From positions 1-64,000 of the forward strand of contig NZ_CABJDN010000013.1 in the NCBI RefSeq assembly GCF_902364365.1: a stretch of DNA of 64,000 nt. The letters are read 5' to 3'. The translations under genes were made by a program, and so were the position numbers. The stretch is from Bacteroides intestinalis (GTDB taxonomy: Bacteria > Bacteroidota > Bacteroidia > Bacteroidales > Bacteroidaceae). Each line of letters begins with the position of its first letter. Positions within the stretch are counted from its first letter, which is position 1. The notes under the pieces were generated by a model. It saw only the letters and a program-made list of their open reading frames with translations, searched no databases and was not told where the DNA came from. Positions 44,649 to 55,486 of this stretch are shown one piece after another.

Positions 44649-44766
44649 TTCTTTTAAATTTTAATTGTTTTATTCATGAACTCAATTTGTTGCAGCCGCG
44701 ATTACAGAGAGAAATTAATGTAATCCAAATAACAAAATCAAGATCATTTTTAATTAAAGGTAAATC

Positions 44767-45156
44767 TTAAACTCTACGTCTTTTCGGAGGACGACAACCA
44801 TTATGTGGAAGCGGAGTTACGTCAATGATTTCAGTAACTTCAATACCTGCACCATGAATAGTTCTAATAGCAGACTCACGTCCGTTACCCGGACCTTTCA
44901 CATATGCTTTTACCTTTCTCAGGCCAAGATCAAATGCAACCTTTGCACAATCCTGGGCAGCCATTTGCGCTGCATAAGGAGTGTTCTTTTTAGAACCTCT
45001 AAATCCCATTTTACCGGCAGATGACCAAGAAATGATCTGCCCTTCACTGTTTGCGAGAGAAACAATAATATTGTTGAAAGATGAATGAACATGCAACTGT
45101 CCATTAGCGTCAACTTTCACATTTCTCTTCTTTGCTGCAACTGTTTTTTTTGCCAT
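44767..45156 (-). CDS. rpsK: Ribosomal protein uS11
   Basis: A 129-residue small-subunit platform protein. [36 protein letters not shown] and the basic end [13 protein letters not shown] are diagnostic. It follows rpsM by 11 bases. Confidence 0.98.
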   Translation of the reverse strand: MAKKTVAAKKRNVKVDANGQLHVHSSFNNIIVSLANSEGQIISWSSAGKMGFRGSKKNTPYAAQMAAQDCAKVAFDLGLRKVKAYVKGPGNGRESAIRTIHGAGIEVTEIIDVTPLPHNGCRPPKRRRV

Positions 45157-45167
45157 ATCAACAATTA

Positions 45168-45548
45168 TTATTTAGTAGCTTTTTTCTTATTTGCAACGGT
45201 TTTCTTTCTACCCTTACGAGTACGAGCATTATTCTTAGTGCTCTGACCTCTCACAGGCAAACCGATACGATGACGTACACCACGGTAGCAACCGATATCC
45301 ATCAAACGCTTGATGTTCAATTGTACTTCCGAGCGAAGATCACCTTCTACTTTAAATTCTGCACCAATGATCTCACGAATCTTGGCAGCTTGATCGTCCG
45401 TCCAGTCTTTCACCTTCAGGTCTTTATCTACACCAGCTTTATCCAAAATCTTTGCTGAACTACTACGACCTATTCCATAGATATAGGTCAACGCAACTTC
45501 ACCTCTCTTATTTTGAGGCAAATCGACACCAACTATTCTTATAGCCAT
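45168..45548 (-). CDS. rpsM: Ribosomal protein uS13
   Basis: A 126-residue small-subunit head protein that contacts the large subunit. [20 protein letters not shown] and [20 protein letters not shown] are diagnostic; the Lys-rich tail reaches into the decoding centre region. It follows rpmJ. Confidence 0.98.
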   Translation of the reverse strand: MAIRIVGVDLPQNKRGEVALTYIYGIGRSSSAKILDKAGVDKDLKVKDWTDDQAAKIREIIGAEFKVEGDLRSEVQLNIKRLMDIGCYRGVRHRIGLPVRGQSTKNNARTRKGRKKTVANKKKATK

Positions 45549-45582
45549 ATACTAAATTATTTTTTTTGCAAAAATAATAATA

Positions 45583-45699
45583 TTATCCTTGACGTTGTTT
45601 ATACTTAGGATTTTTCTTGTTAATAACATACAAACGGCCATTGCGTCTAACGATCTTACATTCTGGCGTACGTTTCTTTAAAGATGCTCTTACTTTCAT
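45583..45699 (-). CDS. rpmJ: Ribosomal protein bL36
   Basis: A 38-residue protein read directly from the sequence: [20 protein letters not shown], then [18 protein letters not shown]. It has one Cys only, so it is the zinc-free form (the usual C-x2-C-x12-C-x4-H set is absent). It lies between infA and rpsM, its standard place. Confidence 0.93.
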   Translation of the reverse strand: MKVRASLKKRTPECKIVRRNGRLYVINKKNPKYKQRQG

Positions 45700-45708
45700 A
45701 TCTTAATT

Positions 45709-45927
45709 TTATTTATATCTAAATACAATTCTTCCTTTCGATAAATCGTAAGGAGACATTTCGACTCTTACTTTATCACCCGGCAGGATTTTAATGTAGT
45801 GCATTCGCATCTTACCGGAAATATGTGCAGTAATCTCATGTCCGTTTTCTAATTCAACACGAAACATTGCATTAGACAATGCTTCAACAATAACTCCATC
45901 TTGTTCTATTGCAGATTGCTTAGCCAT
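45709..45927 (-). CDS. infA: Translation initiation factor IF-1
   Basis: A 72-residue S1-like OB-fold protein that binds the A site during initiation. [37 protein letters not shown] and [11 protein letters not shown] match the family end to end. Placed after map and before rpmJ as in most spc operons. Confidence 0.97.
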   Translation of the reverse strand: MAKQSAIEQDGVIVEALSNAMFRVELENGHEITAHISGKMRMHYIKILPGDKVRVEMSPYDLSKGRIVFRYK

Positions 45928-45936
45928 ATTAATTTT

Positions 45937-46734
45937 TTAAATTGCTTTATCTCCTAATACTTCTTCTATGAACTCAAACGATGATAGGATATCAGCTTTA
46001 CCAGCTCCAACAGCCACTGTATGCTCAAAATGAGCTGCATACTTCCGATCCTTTGTTCTCACCGTCCAACCATCACGCTCCATTACTATCTGACGACTAC
46101 CTTGCGTAATCATCGGTTCTATAGCAATACAAAGACCTTTCTTCAGCATAGTTCCATAACCACGTTTTCCATAATTAGGAACCTGAGGGTCTTCATGCAT
46201 TTCCTTGCCAATGCCATGACCAACAAACTCACGCACTACACCGAATGAATTGGACTCACAATGTTCTTGTATTGCATATCCGATATCACCCAACCGTTTT
46301 CCTTGAACGGCATTTTCTATTCCAATGTATAATGCCTCTTTAGTAACTTTCAGTAATTTGCGAACTTCCTCATCTACTTCTCCTACACAAAATGTATAGG
46401 CAGAATCACCACAAAATCCATTCATATAAGTACCACAGTCAACCGACACAATATCACCTTCTTTCAGTACTATATCTCCAGGAATACCATGCACTACCTG
46501 TTCATTTACCGATGTACATAGCGAAGCGGGAAATGGATCACCATATTGATTTGGAAAACCTTTAAAAGTAGGAACAGCACCATGATCTCTGATAAACTCT
46601 TCTGCCACTTTATCCAGCTCCCTTGTAGTAACTCCAGGCTTTACTAGCTTTGCAACTTCAGCCAATGTCCTCCCGACAAGCAAATTACTCTCACGGAGCA
46701 GCTCTATTTCATCTTCCGTTTTAAGAAATATCAT
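45937..46734 (-). CDS. map: Methionine aminopeptidase, type I
   Basis: A 265-residue metallo-enzyme that removes initiator Met. Metal ligands are seen in VSVDCGTYMNGFCGDSAYTF (two Asp), VGHGIGKEMHEDPQVPNYG (His), CIAIEPM (Glu) and the final HFEHTVAV (Glu). The substrate His lies in EQVVHGIPG. It sits between secY and infA. Confidence 0.97.
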   Translation of the reverse strand: MIFLKTEDEIELLRESNLLVGRTLAEVAKLVKPGVTTRELDKVAEEFIRDHGAVPTFKGFPNQYGDPFPASLCTSVNEQVVHGIPGDIVLKEGDIVSVDCGTYMNGFCGDSAYTFCVGEVDEEVRKLLKVTKEALYIGIENAVQGKRLGDIGYAIQEHCESNSFGVVREFVGHGIGKEMHEDPQVPNYGKRGYGTMLKKGLCIAIEPMITQGSRQIVMERDGWTVRTKDRKYAAHFEHTVAVGAGKADILSSFEFIEEVLGDKAI

Positions 46735-46746
46735 CTTTATAAAAGA

Positions 46747-48087
46747 TTAATATGCAGCTACGTTACTACGTCCTTTAATACGCCCTGACTTCAACAAACC
46801 GTCATAGTGTCTCATCAACAAGTGACTTTCAATCTGCTGGAGTGTATCAAGAACTACACCTACAAGAATCAACAGAGATGTACCGCCAAAGAATTGAGCA
46901 AATTCAGCTTTCACACCAAAAATACCAGCAAATGCAGGCATAATAGCTACTAAAGCCAAGAAGAAAGAACCGGGCAATGTAATACGAGACATTATGTCAT
47001 CGATATATTCTGCAGTCTTCTTTCCTGGTTTAATACCTGGAATGAAACCATTATTTCTCTTCATATCCTCGGCCATCTGAGTCGGGTTAATCGTAATTGC
47101 AGTATAGAAATACGTAAACAGTATAATCATTATTGCAAATACGAAATTATACCAGAAGCTTGTATGATCAGTAAATGCACGCACAAAACCGCTCACGTGA
47201 TCTACATTTGAAAAACCAATAAAGGTAATAGGAATAAACATGATTGCTTGAGCAAAAATGATAGGCATTACACCTGCAGCATTTACCTTCAACGGAATAT
47301 ACTGTCTGGCACCACCATATTGCTTGTTACCAACAATTCTTTTAGCATATTGTACAGGAATTTTTCTTGTACCTTGTACTAACAAGATTGCAGCAGCAAT
47401 CACCAGTAATAAGAATACGATTTCAATTAAAAACATAATCAAACCACCTGTCTTATCAGTCATACGGGAAATCAATTCCTGAAATAAAGACTGAGGTAAA
47501 CGAGCGATAATACCAATCAAGATGATAAATGAAATACCATTACCAATACCCTTATCAGTGATTCTCTCACCAAGCCACAAAATAAACATACTACCAGCTG
47601 CCAAGATAATGGTAGAGGTAATCATGAACAGAGTCCAATCTAATGAAGCATTTAAGGAAGGACCGGCCTGCATTTTAAGATTGAGCAAATAAGAAGGAGC
47701 CTGAACTAATAAAATAATAATCGTCAAATAACGAGTATACTGGTTCATTTTTCTTCTACCACTCTCACCTTCACGTTGAAGTTTCTGGAAATACGGAACC
47801 GCAATCCCCAACAACTGAATAACGATTGAAGCAGAGATATAAGGCATAATTCCTAATGCAAAAATAGATGCATTAGAGAATGCTCCTCCCGAAAACATAT
47901 TTAATAAGGCTAAGAGGCCCTCGCTTGTTTGTTGATGCAATTGTGTCAGCATAGCCGGGTTAATACCGGGCAGCACAACGTACGAACCGAAACGGTAGAT
48001 TGCCACAAACAATATGGTAATGAGGATCCGTTGTCTCAGATCCTCAATTTTCCATATATTCTTTAATGTTTCAATAGCTTTTCTCAT
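46747..48087 (-). CDS. secY: Protein translocase subunit SecY
   Basis: A 446-residue channel of the Sec translocon with ten membrane segments. FSGGAFSNASIFALGIMPYISAS is the typical plug and TM2 region, and GIKPGKKTAEYIDDIMSRIT the cytosolic loop. MRHYDGLLKSGRIKGR near the end is conserved. It follows rplO by 4 bases. Confidence 0.98.
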   Translation of the reverse strand: MRKAIETLKNIWKIEDLRQRILITILFVAIYRFGSYVVLPGINPAMLTQLHQQTSEGLLALLNMFSGGAFSNASIFALGIMPYISASIVIQLLGIAVPYFQKLQREGESGRRKMNQYTRYLTIIILLVQAPSYLLNLKMQAGPSLNASLDWTLFMITSTIILAAGSMFILWLGERITDKGIGNGISFIILIGIIARLPQSLFQELISRMTDKTGGLIMFLIEIVFLLLVIAAAILLVQGTRKIPVQYAKRIVGNKQYGGARQYIPLKVNAAGVMPIIFAQAIMFIPITFIGFSNVDHVSGFVRAFTDHTSFWYNFVFAIMIILFTYFYTAITINPTQMAEDMKRNNGFIPGIKPGKKTAEYIDDIMSRITLPGSFFLALVAIMPAFAGIFGVKAEFAQFFGGTSLLILVGVVLDTLQQIESHLLMRHYDGLLKSGRIKGRSNVAAY

Positions 48088-48091
48088 TGAA

Positions 48092-48538
48092 TTAGAGTTT
48101 TACTACACTTCCACCAGCAGCTTCAATGGCAGCAACAGCAGTCTTAGAGAATGCATGAGCTTGCACATCCAACTTTGTAGTCAAAGTTCCATTACCTAAT
48201 ACTTTTACCAACTGATTTGAAGAAATAAAGCCAGCAGCGATAAAATCATTAACACCAACCGTCTCCAACTTTTTAGCTTCAGCAAGTTTCTGAATTGTAT
48301 CCAAGTTGATAGCTTTATACTCTACACGATTAATGTTCTTAAAACCGAATTTAGGAACACGACGTTGGAGAGGCATCTGACCACCTTCAAAACCTATTTT
48401 CTTAGAATAACCAGATCTTGATTTAGCTCCCTTATGACCTCTGGTAGAAGTACCTCCCAAGCCAGAACCCGGACCACGTCCAATTCTCTTTCTTGTTTTA
48501 GTAGATCCTTCAGCAGGTTTTAAATTACTTAAGTTCAT
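48092..48538 (-). CDS. rplO: Ribosomal protein uL15
   Basis: A 148-residue large-subunit protein. MNLSNLKPAEGSTKTRKRIG, the Gly-rich loop GRGPGSGLGGTSTRGHKGAK and EGGQMPLQRRVPKFGF are diagnostic. Between rpmD and secY. Confidence 0.98.
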   Translation of the reverse strand: MNLSNLKPAEGSTKTRKRIGRGPGSGLGGTSTRGHKGAKSRSGYSKKIGFEGGQMPLQRRVPKFGFKNINRVEYKAINLDTIQKLAEAKKLETVGVNDFIAAGFISSNQLVKVLGNGTLTTKLDVQAHAFSKTAVAAIEAAGGSVVKL

Positions 48539-48568
48539 ATTGTAATTCGTTTTATATTCAACAAATAA

Positions 48569-48745
48569 TTACTTAACAATGGTAACCAAGTGTTTAACCT
48601 TATCCACCATTCCAAGAATTGAAGGAGTACACTCGTGTTCAACCACACGATTCAACTTACGAAGTCCCAGTGCATCGAGAGTTCTTTTTTGATCAGCCGG
48701 AGCACCAATTCTACTTTTAATTTGTTTAACCTTTATAGTCGACAT
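48569..48745 (-). CDS. rpmD: Ribosomal protein uL30
   Basis: A 58-residue protein read directly: MSTIKVKQIKSRIGAPADQK, then RTLDALGLRKLNRVVEHECT, ending DKVKHLVTIVK. The ATG is preceded by AAGGAGGA (48749-48756), a strong Shine-Dalgarno match that overlaps the rpsE stop codon. This is unusual in a phylum that rarely uses such sites. Confidence 0.95.
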   Translation of the reverse strand: MSTIKVKQIKSRIGAPADQKRTLDALGLRKLNRVVEHECTPSILGMVDKVKHLVTIVK

Positions 48746-48754
48746 ATTTCCTCC

Positions 48755-49270
48755 TTATCCTCTAAATACTTTTTCAATACTAATACCTCTGTTTTGAGCA
48801 ACCATACGTGCGTCACGCATTTCACCCAACGCCAAGATAGTAGCTTTCACCAAGTTGTGCGGGTTAGAAGATCCTTTTGACTTAGCCAAAACGTCCGTAA
48901 TACCAACACTTTCAAGCACTGCACGCATTGCACCACCTGCAACTACACCTGTACCATGAGAAGCAGGTTTGATGAACACTTCTGCACCACCAAACTTAGC
49001 GGTCTGTTCGTGAGGAACAGTACCCTTCAGAACAGGCACCTTTGTCAGATTCTTCTTAGCAGATTCAACACCTTTAGCAATAGCTGCGGTTACTTCACCT
49101 GCTTTACCAAGACCCCAACCGATGATACCTTCTTCATTACCTACAACCACAATTGCAGAGAAACTAAAAGTTCTACCACCTTTGGTTACTTTGGTTACAC
49201 GATTAATAGCAACCAAACGGTCTTTCAGTTCTATATCGTTTGTAATCTTAACTCTATTATTAATTGCCAT
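48755..49270 (-). CDS. rpsE: Ribosomal protein uS5
   Basis: A 171-residue small-subunit accuracy protein. The N-terminal domain has [20 protein letters not shown] and the C-terminal domain [19 protein letters not shown]. Its stop overlaps the ribosome-binding site of rpmD, suggesting translational coupling. Confidence 0.98.
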   Translation of the reverse strand: MAINNRVKITNDIELKDRLVAINRVTKVTKGGRTFSFSAIVVVGNEEGIIGWGLGKAGEVTAAIAKGVESAKKNLTKVPVLKGTVPHEQTAKFGGAEVFIKPASHGTGVVAGGAMRAVLESVGITDVLAKSKGSSNPHNLVKATILALGEMRDARMVAQNRGISIEKVFRG

Positions 49271-49275
49271 AATGA

Positions 49276-49620
49276 TTAAAATTTAAGTCCACCGTTACGA
49301 GCAGCATCAGCCACTTCTTTTACTCTCCCATGATACAAGTAACCATTACGGTCGAAAACAACAGTAGTAATACCTGCTTCCTGAGCTTTCTTAGCGATCA
49401 ACTCTCCAACCTTTGCAGCTTGTTCTTTCTTTGGTAACTTTTCAGTCATACCTAAAGAAGATGCAGCAGCCAAAGTCTTACCTCCCAAATCGTCGATAAG
49501 CTGAACATAGATCTGCTTATTACTTCTAAATACACTCATACGCGGACGTTCAGCAGTACCTGAAATTTTATTGCGTACTCTATATTTGATCTTAATTCGT
49601 CTTTCTATTTTTGTTGTCAT
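49276..49620 (-). CDS. rplR: Ribosomal protein uL18
   Basis: A 114-residue 5S rRNA-binding protein. [20 protein letters not shown] and [20 protein letters not shown] (end GGLKF) are diagnostic. It lies 5 bases from rpsE. Confidence 0.98.
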   Translation of the reverse strand: MTTKIERRIKIKYRVRNKISGTAERPRMSVFRSNKQIYVQLIDDLGGKTLAAASSLGMTEKLPKKEQAAKVGELIAKKAQEAGITTVVFDRNGYLYHGRVKEVADAARNGGLKF

Positions 49621-49641
49621 AACATTCTAATTTTATGTAAA

Positions 49642-50211
49642 TTACTTAGCGCCGGCAGATTTACCAGACTTTCTACGAATTTCTTCACCAACAAACTTAA
49701 TACCTTTACCTTTATACGGTTCGGGCTTACGGAAAGAACGTATCTTAGAGCAAACTTGACCCAGCAATTGTTTATCGCAAGACTCTAAAATAATAAGTGG
49801 ATTCTTATTTCTTTCAGATTTTGTCTCTACTTTAACTTCAGGAGGCAACTGTATAAAGATATTGTGCGTATAACCCAAGGATAATTCAATAATATTACCT
49901 TGGTTAGAAGCACGGTAACCTACACCTACAAGCTCCAATTCTTTTTTATATCCTTCAGATACACCAACTACCATGTTATGTACCAAAGAACGGTACAAGC
50001 CATGGAATGCATGTTTTTGCTTGGGATTATCTAACATTGCATTTTCATTCTCGCTCAAAGTCAGATGACCATCTTCGATGGCAACATTGATAGCAGGATC
50101 TACATATTGGCTAAGTTCGCCTTTGGGGCCTTTCACGGTAACCACATTTTCTTTCAGAGTAACTGTTACTCCAGCGGGAATACTAATGGGTAATTTTCCT
50201 ATTCTTGACAT
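49642..50211 (-). CDS. rplF: Ribosomal protein uL6
   Basis: A 189-residue large-subunit protein with two related beta domains: SRIGKLPISIPAGVTVTLKE and VKGPKGELSQ in the first, LELVGVGYRAS in the second, then EPYKGKGIKF. AGGAGGA lies 7 bases before its ATG (50219-50225), a textbook Shine-Dalgarno site that is rare in this window. Confidence 0.98.
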   Translation of the reverse strand: MSRIGKLPISIPAGVTVTLKENVVTVKGPKGELSQYVDPAINVAIEDGHLTLSENENAMLDNPKQKHAFHGLYRSLVHNMVVGVSEGYKKELELVGVGYRASNQGNIIELSLGYTHNIFIQLPPEVKVETKSERNKNPLIILESCDKQLLGQVCSKIRSFRKPEPYKGKGIKFVGEEIRRKSGKSAGAK

Positions 50212-50226
50212 TGCTAATTCCTCCTA

Positions 50227-50622
50227 TTAATATACATAACACAAAACTTCACCACCGATTTTCAGTTCAGCAGCTTCTTTGTTGGTCATTACACCTTTGG
50301 AAGTAGATATTATAGCAATACCCAAACCATTAATAACTCGCGGCATGTCCTTATAACCGGTATACTGACGCAAACCCGGAGAAGAAATTCTTTCCAGTTT
50401 CTTTATTGCGTTTACTTTGTTAACCGGATCATACTTCAAGGCTACCTTAATTGTACCTTGAGGACCATCTTCTACAAACTTATAATTAAGAATGTAGCCT
50501 TTCTCAAAAAGAATCTTAGTGATTTCTTTTTTCAAATTTGAAGCGGGAACTTCTACAACTCTGTGCTTTGCTTGAATAGCGTTCCGCAACCTCGTCAAAT
50601 AATCTGCTATTGGATCAGTCAT
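50227..50622 (-). CDS. rpsH: Ribosomal protein uS8
   Basis: A 131-residue primary 16S rRNA-binding protein. TDPIADYLTRLRNAIQAKHR and GLGIAIISTSKGVMTNKEAA are diagnostic. In Escherichia coli S8 represses the spc operon; whether it does so here is not visible. Confidence 0.98.
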   Translation of the reverse strand: MTDPIADYLTRLRNAIQAKHRVVEVPASNLKKEITKILFEKGYILNYKFVEDGPQGTIKVALKYDPVNKVNAIKKLERISSPGLRQYTGYKDMPRVINGLGIAIISTSKGVMTNKEAAELKIGGEVLCYVY

Positions 50623-50675
50623 ATAATAAAAAATTAAATTAATCAGGCCTACCCTGACAATATTTAAAACAAAAA

Positions 50676-50975
50676 TTACCAGCTTGCTTTCTTAATACCG
50701 GGAATAAGACCGTTAGAAGCCATCTCACGGAATTGAATTCTGGAGATACCGAATTGACGGATATATCCTTTAGGACGACCAGTCAATTTGCAACGGTTAT
50801 GCATACGAATCGGATTAGAATTTTTAGGCAGCTCCTGTAATTTCTGTGCAGCTTCAAAAGCTTCGGCAGGATCACCTGTTCTAACGATTTGTTTCAATGC
50901 AGCTCTCTTCTCGGCATATTTGGCTACTAATTTAGCACGTCTTACTTCACGTGCTTTCATTGATTCCTTTGCCAT
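50676..50975 (-). CDS. rpsN: Ribosomal protein uS14 (zinc-free form)
   Basis: A 99-residue small-subunit protein. [20 protein letters not shown] and [17 protein letters not shown] are diagnostic. The zinc motif CxxC is missing and the protein has the longer N-terminal helix of the zinc-independent form. It starts 4 bases after rplE. Confidence 0.97.
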   Translation of the reverse strand: MAKESMKAREVRRAKLVAKYAEKRAALKQIVRTGDPAEAFEAAQKLQELPKNSNPIRMHNRCKLTGRPKGYIRQFGISRIQFREMASNGLIPGIKKASW

Positions 50976-50979
50976 ATTA

Positions 50980-51537
50980 TCAATCTTTTTTAGCGTTTTT
51001 AAACGGTAAACCGAATTCTTTCAACAAGGCATAACCTTCTTCATCTGTTTGTGCAGAGGTTACAAAGGTAATATTCATTCCGAGAATTCTGGTAATACTA
51101 TCGATATTAATTTCAGGGAAAATGATTTGTTCCTGAATACCAAGAGTATAGTTACCCTTTCCATCAAACTTACTTTCAATACCCTTAAAGTCACGGATAC
51201 GAGGAAGAGCTACACGAACCAACTTTTCAAGAAATTCGTACATTCTCTCACGACGCAAAGTTACCATAACGCCAATAGGCATTTTTTTACGCAACTTAAA
51301 GTTAGCGATATCTTTACGAGAAATGGTTGCTACAGCTTTCTGACCTGTGATAGCAGTCATTTCATTAATTGCCACTTCGATAATCTTCTTATCAGCAACA
51401 GCCATACCCAAACCCTGATTGATAACAATCTTCTTAAGTACGGGTACCTGCATTGCAGAAGAATACTGGAACTGTGATTTTAATGCAGGCGCAATACGCT
51501 CTACATATTCTTTCTTAAGGCTTGCAGTATTACTCAT
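50980..51537 (-). CDS. rplE: Ribosomal protein uL5
   Basis: A 185-residue 5S rRNA-binding protein. [35 protein letters not shown] and [10 protein letters not shown] are diagnostic. Its ATG overlaps the rplX stop by one base. Confidence 0.98.
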   Translation of the reverse strand: MSNTASLKKEYVERIAPALKSQFQYSSAMQVPVLKKIVINQGLGMAVADKKIIEVAINEMTAITGQKAVATISRKDIANFKLRKKMPIGVMVTLRRERMYEFLEKLVRVALPRIRDFKGIESKFDGKGNYTLGIQEQIIFPEINIDSITRILGMNITFVTSAQTDEEGYALLKEFGLPFKNAKKD

Positions 51538-51869
51538 TACTTAATCTCCTCTCCTGATTTTTTAGAAACACGTGCAATAGTCTTCTTACCATTTTCATCA
51601 ATAGTTACTTTACGACTGATACGCGTGGCTTTACCCGTTTTAGGATCTACGGGATTCAAGTTAGACAAATGGATAGAAGCTTCCTGCTTCACAATACCAC
51701 CCTGAGGGTTCTTTGCATTAGGCTTAGTGCTCTTGGACACCATGTTGATACCTTCAACAATAGCACGATTTTTATCAACAAGAACCTTCAACACACGACC
51801 AGTTTTGCCTTTGTCTTCACCAGCATTTACGTAAACTGTATCGCCTTTTTTAATATGTAATTTACTCAT
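51537..51869 (-). CDS. rplX: Ribosomal protein uL24
   Basis: A 110-residue KOW-domain protein that starts large-subunit assembly. [20 protein letters not shown] and [13 protein letters not shown] are diagnostic. Overlaps rplE by one base. Confidence 0.97.
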   Translation of the reverse strand: MSKLHIKKGDTVYVNAGEDKGKTGRVLKVLVDKNRAIVEGINMVSKSTKPNAKNPQGGIVKQEASIHLSNLNPVDPKTGKATRISRKVTIDENGKKTIARVSKKSGEEIK

Positions 51870-51889
51870 TACTTAAATCTTTTACAAAA

Positions 51890-52255
51890 TTAAAGTACTT
51901 CAGGAGCGAGTGACACAACTTTCATGTTAGTAGCACGAAGTTCACGAGCTACCGGACCGAAAATACGACTACCTCTAATCTCGCCTGCGTTGTTCAACAA
52001 CACACAAGCATTATCATCAAAACGTATATAAGAACCATCGGGACGACGGATTTCTTTCTTAGTACGTACGATCAAAGCTTTAGACACTGCACCTTTTTTA
52101 ATATCACTTGAAGGGATGACGCTCTTTACTGAAACAACAATCACGTCCCCCACTGAAGCATAACGACGACCCGTACCGCCCAAAACGCGAATACAGAGAG
52201 CTTCTTTTGCTCCACTGTTATCACATACTGTAATTCTGGATTCTACTTGTATCAT
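51890..52255 (-). CDS. rplN: Ribosomal protein uL14
   Basis: A 121-residue protein at the subunit interface. [32 protein letters not shown] and [14 protein letters not shown] are diagnostic. It follows rpsQ by 2 bases. Confidence 0.98.
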   Translation of the reverse strand: MIQVESRITVCDNSGAKEALCIRVLGGTGRRYASVGDVIVVSVKSVIPSSDIKKGAVSKALIVRTKKEIRRPDGSYIRFDDNACVLLNNAGEIRGSRIFGPVARELRATNMKVVSLAPEVL

Positions 52256-52257
52256 AA

Positions 52258-52515
52258 TTACTTAGCTCTTTCAATTATTTCTACCAATCTCCATCTTTTA
52301 GTCTTGCTCAAAGGACGAGTCTCCATAATAAGTACAGTATCACCGATATTGCACTCATTTTTTTCATCATGAGCATGGTACTTCTTAGTCTTGCTAACGA
52401 ACTTACCATATATGGGGTGTTTCTCTTTAAACTTAGCTGCTACTGTAATGGTTTTATCCATCTTATTGCTCAGCACAACCCCAGTTCTTTCTTTTCTTAA
52501 ATTTCTTGCTTCCAT
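52258..52515 (-). CDS. rpsQ: Ribosomal protein uS17
   Basis: An 85-residue OB-fold protein: [20 protein letters not shown] onward, with [16 protein letters not shown] and LVEIIERAK. Two further in-frame ATGs lie at 52524 and 52527. The later start at 52515 is chosen because it matches the usual family length; the upstream ones would overlap the rpmC stop. Confidence 0.95.
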   Translation of the reverse strand: MEARNLRKERTGVVLSNKMDKTITVAAKFKEKHPIYGKFVSKTKKYHAHDEKNECNIGDTVLIMETRPLSKTKRWRLVEIIERAK

Positions 52516-52523
52516 CAAGCTCA

Positions 52524-52721
52524 TCATTTATTGTTAAGTTCTCTTTGGCGTAATTCTGTTTTCATACGCGCAATAGTCCTGCGTAATTGTTTGATCTGAG
52601 CAGGATTATCCAAAGGAGAAATAGAATGATTTAAAACCATTTGATTATAGTTTGTCACTTCTGCCTCTACTCTTTCTACCAGATCATTGGTAGGTATTTC
52701 TTTAATTTCTGCTATTTTCAT
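52524..52721 (-). CDS. rpmC: Ribosomal protein uL29
   Basis: A 65-residue two-helix protein at the exit tunnel: [20 protein letters not shown], later [20 protein letters not shown] Met two codons upstream (52727) overlaps the rplP stop and is an alternative start. Confidence 0.95.
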   Translation of the reverse strand: MKIAEIKEIPTNDLVERVEAEVTNYNQMVLNHSISPLDNPAQIKQLRRTIARMKTELRQRELNNK

Positions 52722-52726
52722 ATCCA

Positions 52727-53161
52727 TTACGCATTTTGATTTTGAATATCATAATCACGTCTTACAACAAATTTAGTTGTAATAGGAAGCTTCTGTGCAG
52801 CTAAGCGCAAAGCTTCTTTTGCGATTTCATAAGATACTCCTTCAGCTTCGATAATAATTCTTCCCGGAGTAACAGGGGCAACAAAACCCTCTGGAGCACC
52901 CTTACCTTTACCCATACGTACATCTGCAGGTTTTCTGGTTATAGGTTTATCCGGGAAAATACGAATCCAAATTTGTCCTTGACGTTGCATATATCTTGTC
53001 ACTGCAATACGAGCAGCTTCGATCTGACGGCCTGTAATCCATTTTGTTTCCAAAGCCTTAATTCCAAAAGAACCGAAAGCCAACTGATTACCTCTCTGGG
53101 CAATACCTTTTTGACGGCCTTTTTGTTGTCTTCTGAATTTTGTCTTTTTCGGTTGTAACAT
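52727..53161 (-). CDS. rplP: Ribosomal protein uL16
   Basis: A 144-residue protein at the tRNA and A-site region. [40 protein letters not shown] and [16 protein letters not shown] are diagnostic. Confidence 0.98.
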   Translation of the reverse strand: MLQPKKTKFRRQQKGRQKGIAQRGNQLAFGSFGIKALETKWITGRQIEAARIAVTRYMQRQGQIWIRIFPDKPITRKPADVRMGKGKGAPEGFVAPVTPGRIIIEAEGVSYEIAKEALRLAAQKLPITTKFVVRRDYDIQNQNA

Positions 53162-53184
53162 AATTCCTAAAAATTCAAATTCGT

Positions 53185-53916
53185 TTAGCGATTATTTTTC
53201 TTTCTTTTGAAGTTCTTTCCGCCATTGTTTCCGCTATTGCTTCCACGACCGCTTTCTTTGCTTTGCGTAAAGTTCGGAGCTAATTCTCTCTTACCAAAAA
53301 CTTCACCTCTACAGATCCAAACTTTAATACCGAGAAGACCAACCTTCGTCAATGCTTCTGCATGACAGTAGTCGATATCTGCTCTGAAAGTGTGCAACGG
53401 AGTTCTTCCTTCCTTATACATTTCAGAACGGGCCATTTCAGCGCCATTCAAACGTCCTGAAATCTGAATTTTGATACCTTCAGCACCCATACGCATAGTG
53501 TTAGCGATAGCCATTTTAATGGCACGGCGATAGGCAATCTTTCCCTCTACCTGACGGGCGATGTTATTAGCAACAATAACAGCATCCAACTCAGGTCTTT
53601 TCACTTCGAAGATATTGATCTGAATATCCTTATCGGTAACCTTCTTCAACTCTTCTTTCAACTTATCAACTTCCTGGCCACCTTTACCGATAATAATACC
53701 CGGACGTGCAGTACAAACGGTAATAGTCACGAGTTTCAGTGTACGTTCAATTACGATTCTTGATACACTAGCTTTTGCAAGTCTAGCGTTCAAATATTTA
53801 CGAATCTTGCTATCTTCCAGCAGAGAATCGCCGTAATTATTTCCACCATACCAATTGGAATCCCATCCTCTGATAATTCCTAAACGGTTGCTTATTGGAT
53901 TAACTTTTTGTCCCAT
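53185..53916 (-). CDS. rpsC: Ribosomal protein uS3
   Basis: A 243-residue protein at the mRNA entrance. The KH domain contains [20 protein letters not shown], and the C-domain [20 protein letters not shown] and [12 protein letters not shown]. The last ~30 residues are a Ser/Gly/Asn/Lys tail ([14 protein letters not shown]), which looks like a lineage-specific extension. It lies between rplV and rplP. Confidence 0.98.
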   Translation of the reverse strand: MGQKVNPISNRLGIIRGWDSNWYGGNNYGDSLLEDSKIRKYLNARLAKASVSRIVIERTLKLVTITVCTARPGIIIGKGGQEVDKLKEELKKVTDKDIQINIFEVKRPELDAVIVANNIARQVEGKIAYRRAIKMAIANTMRMGAEGIKIQISGRLNGAEMARSEMYKEGRTPLHTFRADIDYCHAEALTKVGLLGIKVWICRGEVFGKRELAPNFTQSKESGRGSNSGNNGGKNFKRKKNNR

Positions 53917-53921
53917 TTACC

Positions 53922-54332
53922 TTAATTTTGATCTTCGTTATTACTTTTAGAACCAACGAACAACGTTACGTGATTTGAACGCTTACGAATTCTGTAACCT
54001 CTACCCTGCGGAGCCGGTCTCATTCTCTTGAGTGTAGCACCACCATCAACAAAAATCTTTGTTACGAATAACTCGCCACTTTCAGCTTTACGTTCGTTTT
54101 TCTGCTCCCAGTTAGCAATTGCAGAGCGCAGTAATTTCTCAACTCTGGCAGCTGCTTCTTTTGAAGAAAACTTCAAAACGCCAAGTGCTCTGTTCACTTC
54201 CATCCCGCGAATCATGTCAGCCACGAGACGCATTTTGCGAGGGGAAGTAGGAACATTCTGCAACTTTGCAAAATACATGGTCTTAAGGGCTTCTTTTCTT
54301 TTTTCAGCCGATATTTTTTTTCTTGCTCCCAT
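53922..54332 (-). CDS. rplV: Ribosomal protein uL22
   Basis: A 136-residue protein lining the exit tunnel. [20 protein letters not shown] and the hairpin region [20 protein letters not shown] are diagnostic. Confidence 0.98.
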   Translation of the reverse strand: MGARKKISAEKRKEALKTMYFAKLQNVPTSPRKMRLVADMIRGMEVNRALGVLKFSSKEAAARVEKLLRSAIANWEQKNERKAESGELFVTKIFVDGGATLKRMRPAPQGRGYRIRKRSNHVTLFVGSKSNNEDQN

Positions 54333-54366
54333 TATATTTATACTTTATTATTTCAGATAAATCCTG

Positions 54367-54636
54367 TTATTTTTTCTTGTTACCAGCGTGTCCTCTGAAA
54401 GTACGAGTTGGAGCAAATTCGCCCAACTTGTGACCTACCATATTTTCGGTAACGTATACAGGAATAAATTTATTTCCGTTATGAACTGCAACTGTATGGC
54501 CTACGAAATCAGGCGAAATCATTGAAGCTCTGGCCCAAGTCTTAACAACAACTTTCTTGCCTGATTCATTCATAGCAAGAACTTTCTTCTCAAGCTTAAC
54601 GTTAATATACGGACCTTTTTTTAATGAACGACTCAT
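54367..54636 (-). CDS. rpsS: Ribosomal protein uS19
   Basis: An 89-residue head protein. [40 protein letters not shown] and [15 protein letters not shown] are diagnostic. Confidence 0.98.
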   Translation of the reverse strand: MSRSLKKGPYINVKLEKKVLAMNESGKKVVVKTWARASMISPDFVGHTVAVHNGNKFIPVYVTENMVGHKLGEFAPTRTFRGHAGNKKK

Positions 54637-54656
54637 AGTTTACTCAATTAATCAGA

Positions 54657-55481
54657 TTACTTCTTTCTTCTCTCAATAATATACTTAGACGATTGTTTCT
54701 TCGGAGCTCTTGTCTTAAGTCCCTTAGCATACAATCCCTTACGAGATCTTGGGTGTCCTCCTGAAGCACGTCCTTCACCACCACCCATCGGGTGATCAAC
54801 CGGGTTCATTACAACACCACGGTTACGCGGGCGACGGCCCATCCAACGAGAGCGTCCAGCTTTACCTGAACTTTCCAATCCATGATCTGAGTTACCAACA
54901 CTACCGATAGTAGCTTTACAAGTGCTAAGTATTTGTCTAACTTCACCTGAAGGTAATTTGATAACACAATATTTACCTTCTCTTGAAGTCAACTGAGCAA
55001 AATTACCAGCTGAACGAACCAAAGCTGCACCTTGACCCGGACGTAATTCAATGTTATGAATTACAGTACCAACCGGAATATTCTGAAGAGGAAGTGCATT
55101 ACCGATTTCCGGAGCAGCACTCTCACCTGACATTAAAGTCGCACCTACTTGCAATCCATTGGGAGCAATTATATATCTTTTTTCTCCATCTGCATAAAAC
55201 AACAAAGCGATACGAGCCGAACGATTCGGATCATATTCAATTGTTTTAACCACTGCAGGTACACCGTCCTTATTTCTCTTGAAATCTACAATTCTAATAA
55301 TCTTCTTATGACCACCACCAATGTAGCGCATAGTCATCTTACCTTCGCTGTTACGACCACCTGAAGATTTCTTGCCAAAAACAAGAGATTTTTCTGGTAC
55401 CCGCGCAGTAATTTCCTCAAAGGTACCAATAATTTTATGTCTTTGCCCCGGTGTTGTGGGCTTAAATTTACGTACTGCCAT
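54657..55481 (-). CDS. rplB: Ribosomal protein uL2
   Basis: A 274-residue protein needed for peptidyl transfer. [36 protein letters not shown] and the conserved [16 protein letters not shown] with SGGHPRS contain the essential His in the loop near the catalytic centre. Confidence 0.98.
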   Translation of the reverse strand: MAVRKFKPTTPGQRHKIIGTFEEITARVPEKSLVFGKKSSGGRNSEGKMTMRYIGGGHKKIIRIVDFKRNKDGVPAVVKTIEYDPNRSARIALLFYADGEKRYIIAPNGLQVGATLMSGESAAPEIGNALPLQNIPVGTVIHNIELRPGQGAALVRSAGNFAQLTSREGKYCVIKLPSGEVRQILSTCKATIGSVGNSDHGLESSGKAGRSRWMGRRPRNRGVVMNPVDHPMGGGEGRASGGHPRSRKGLYAKGLKTRAPKKQSSKYIIERRKK

Positions 55482-55486
55482 TTCTT

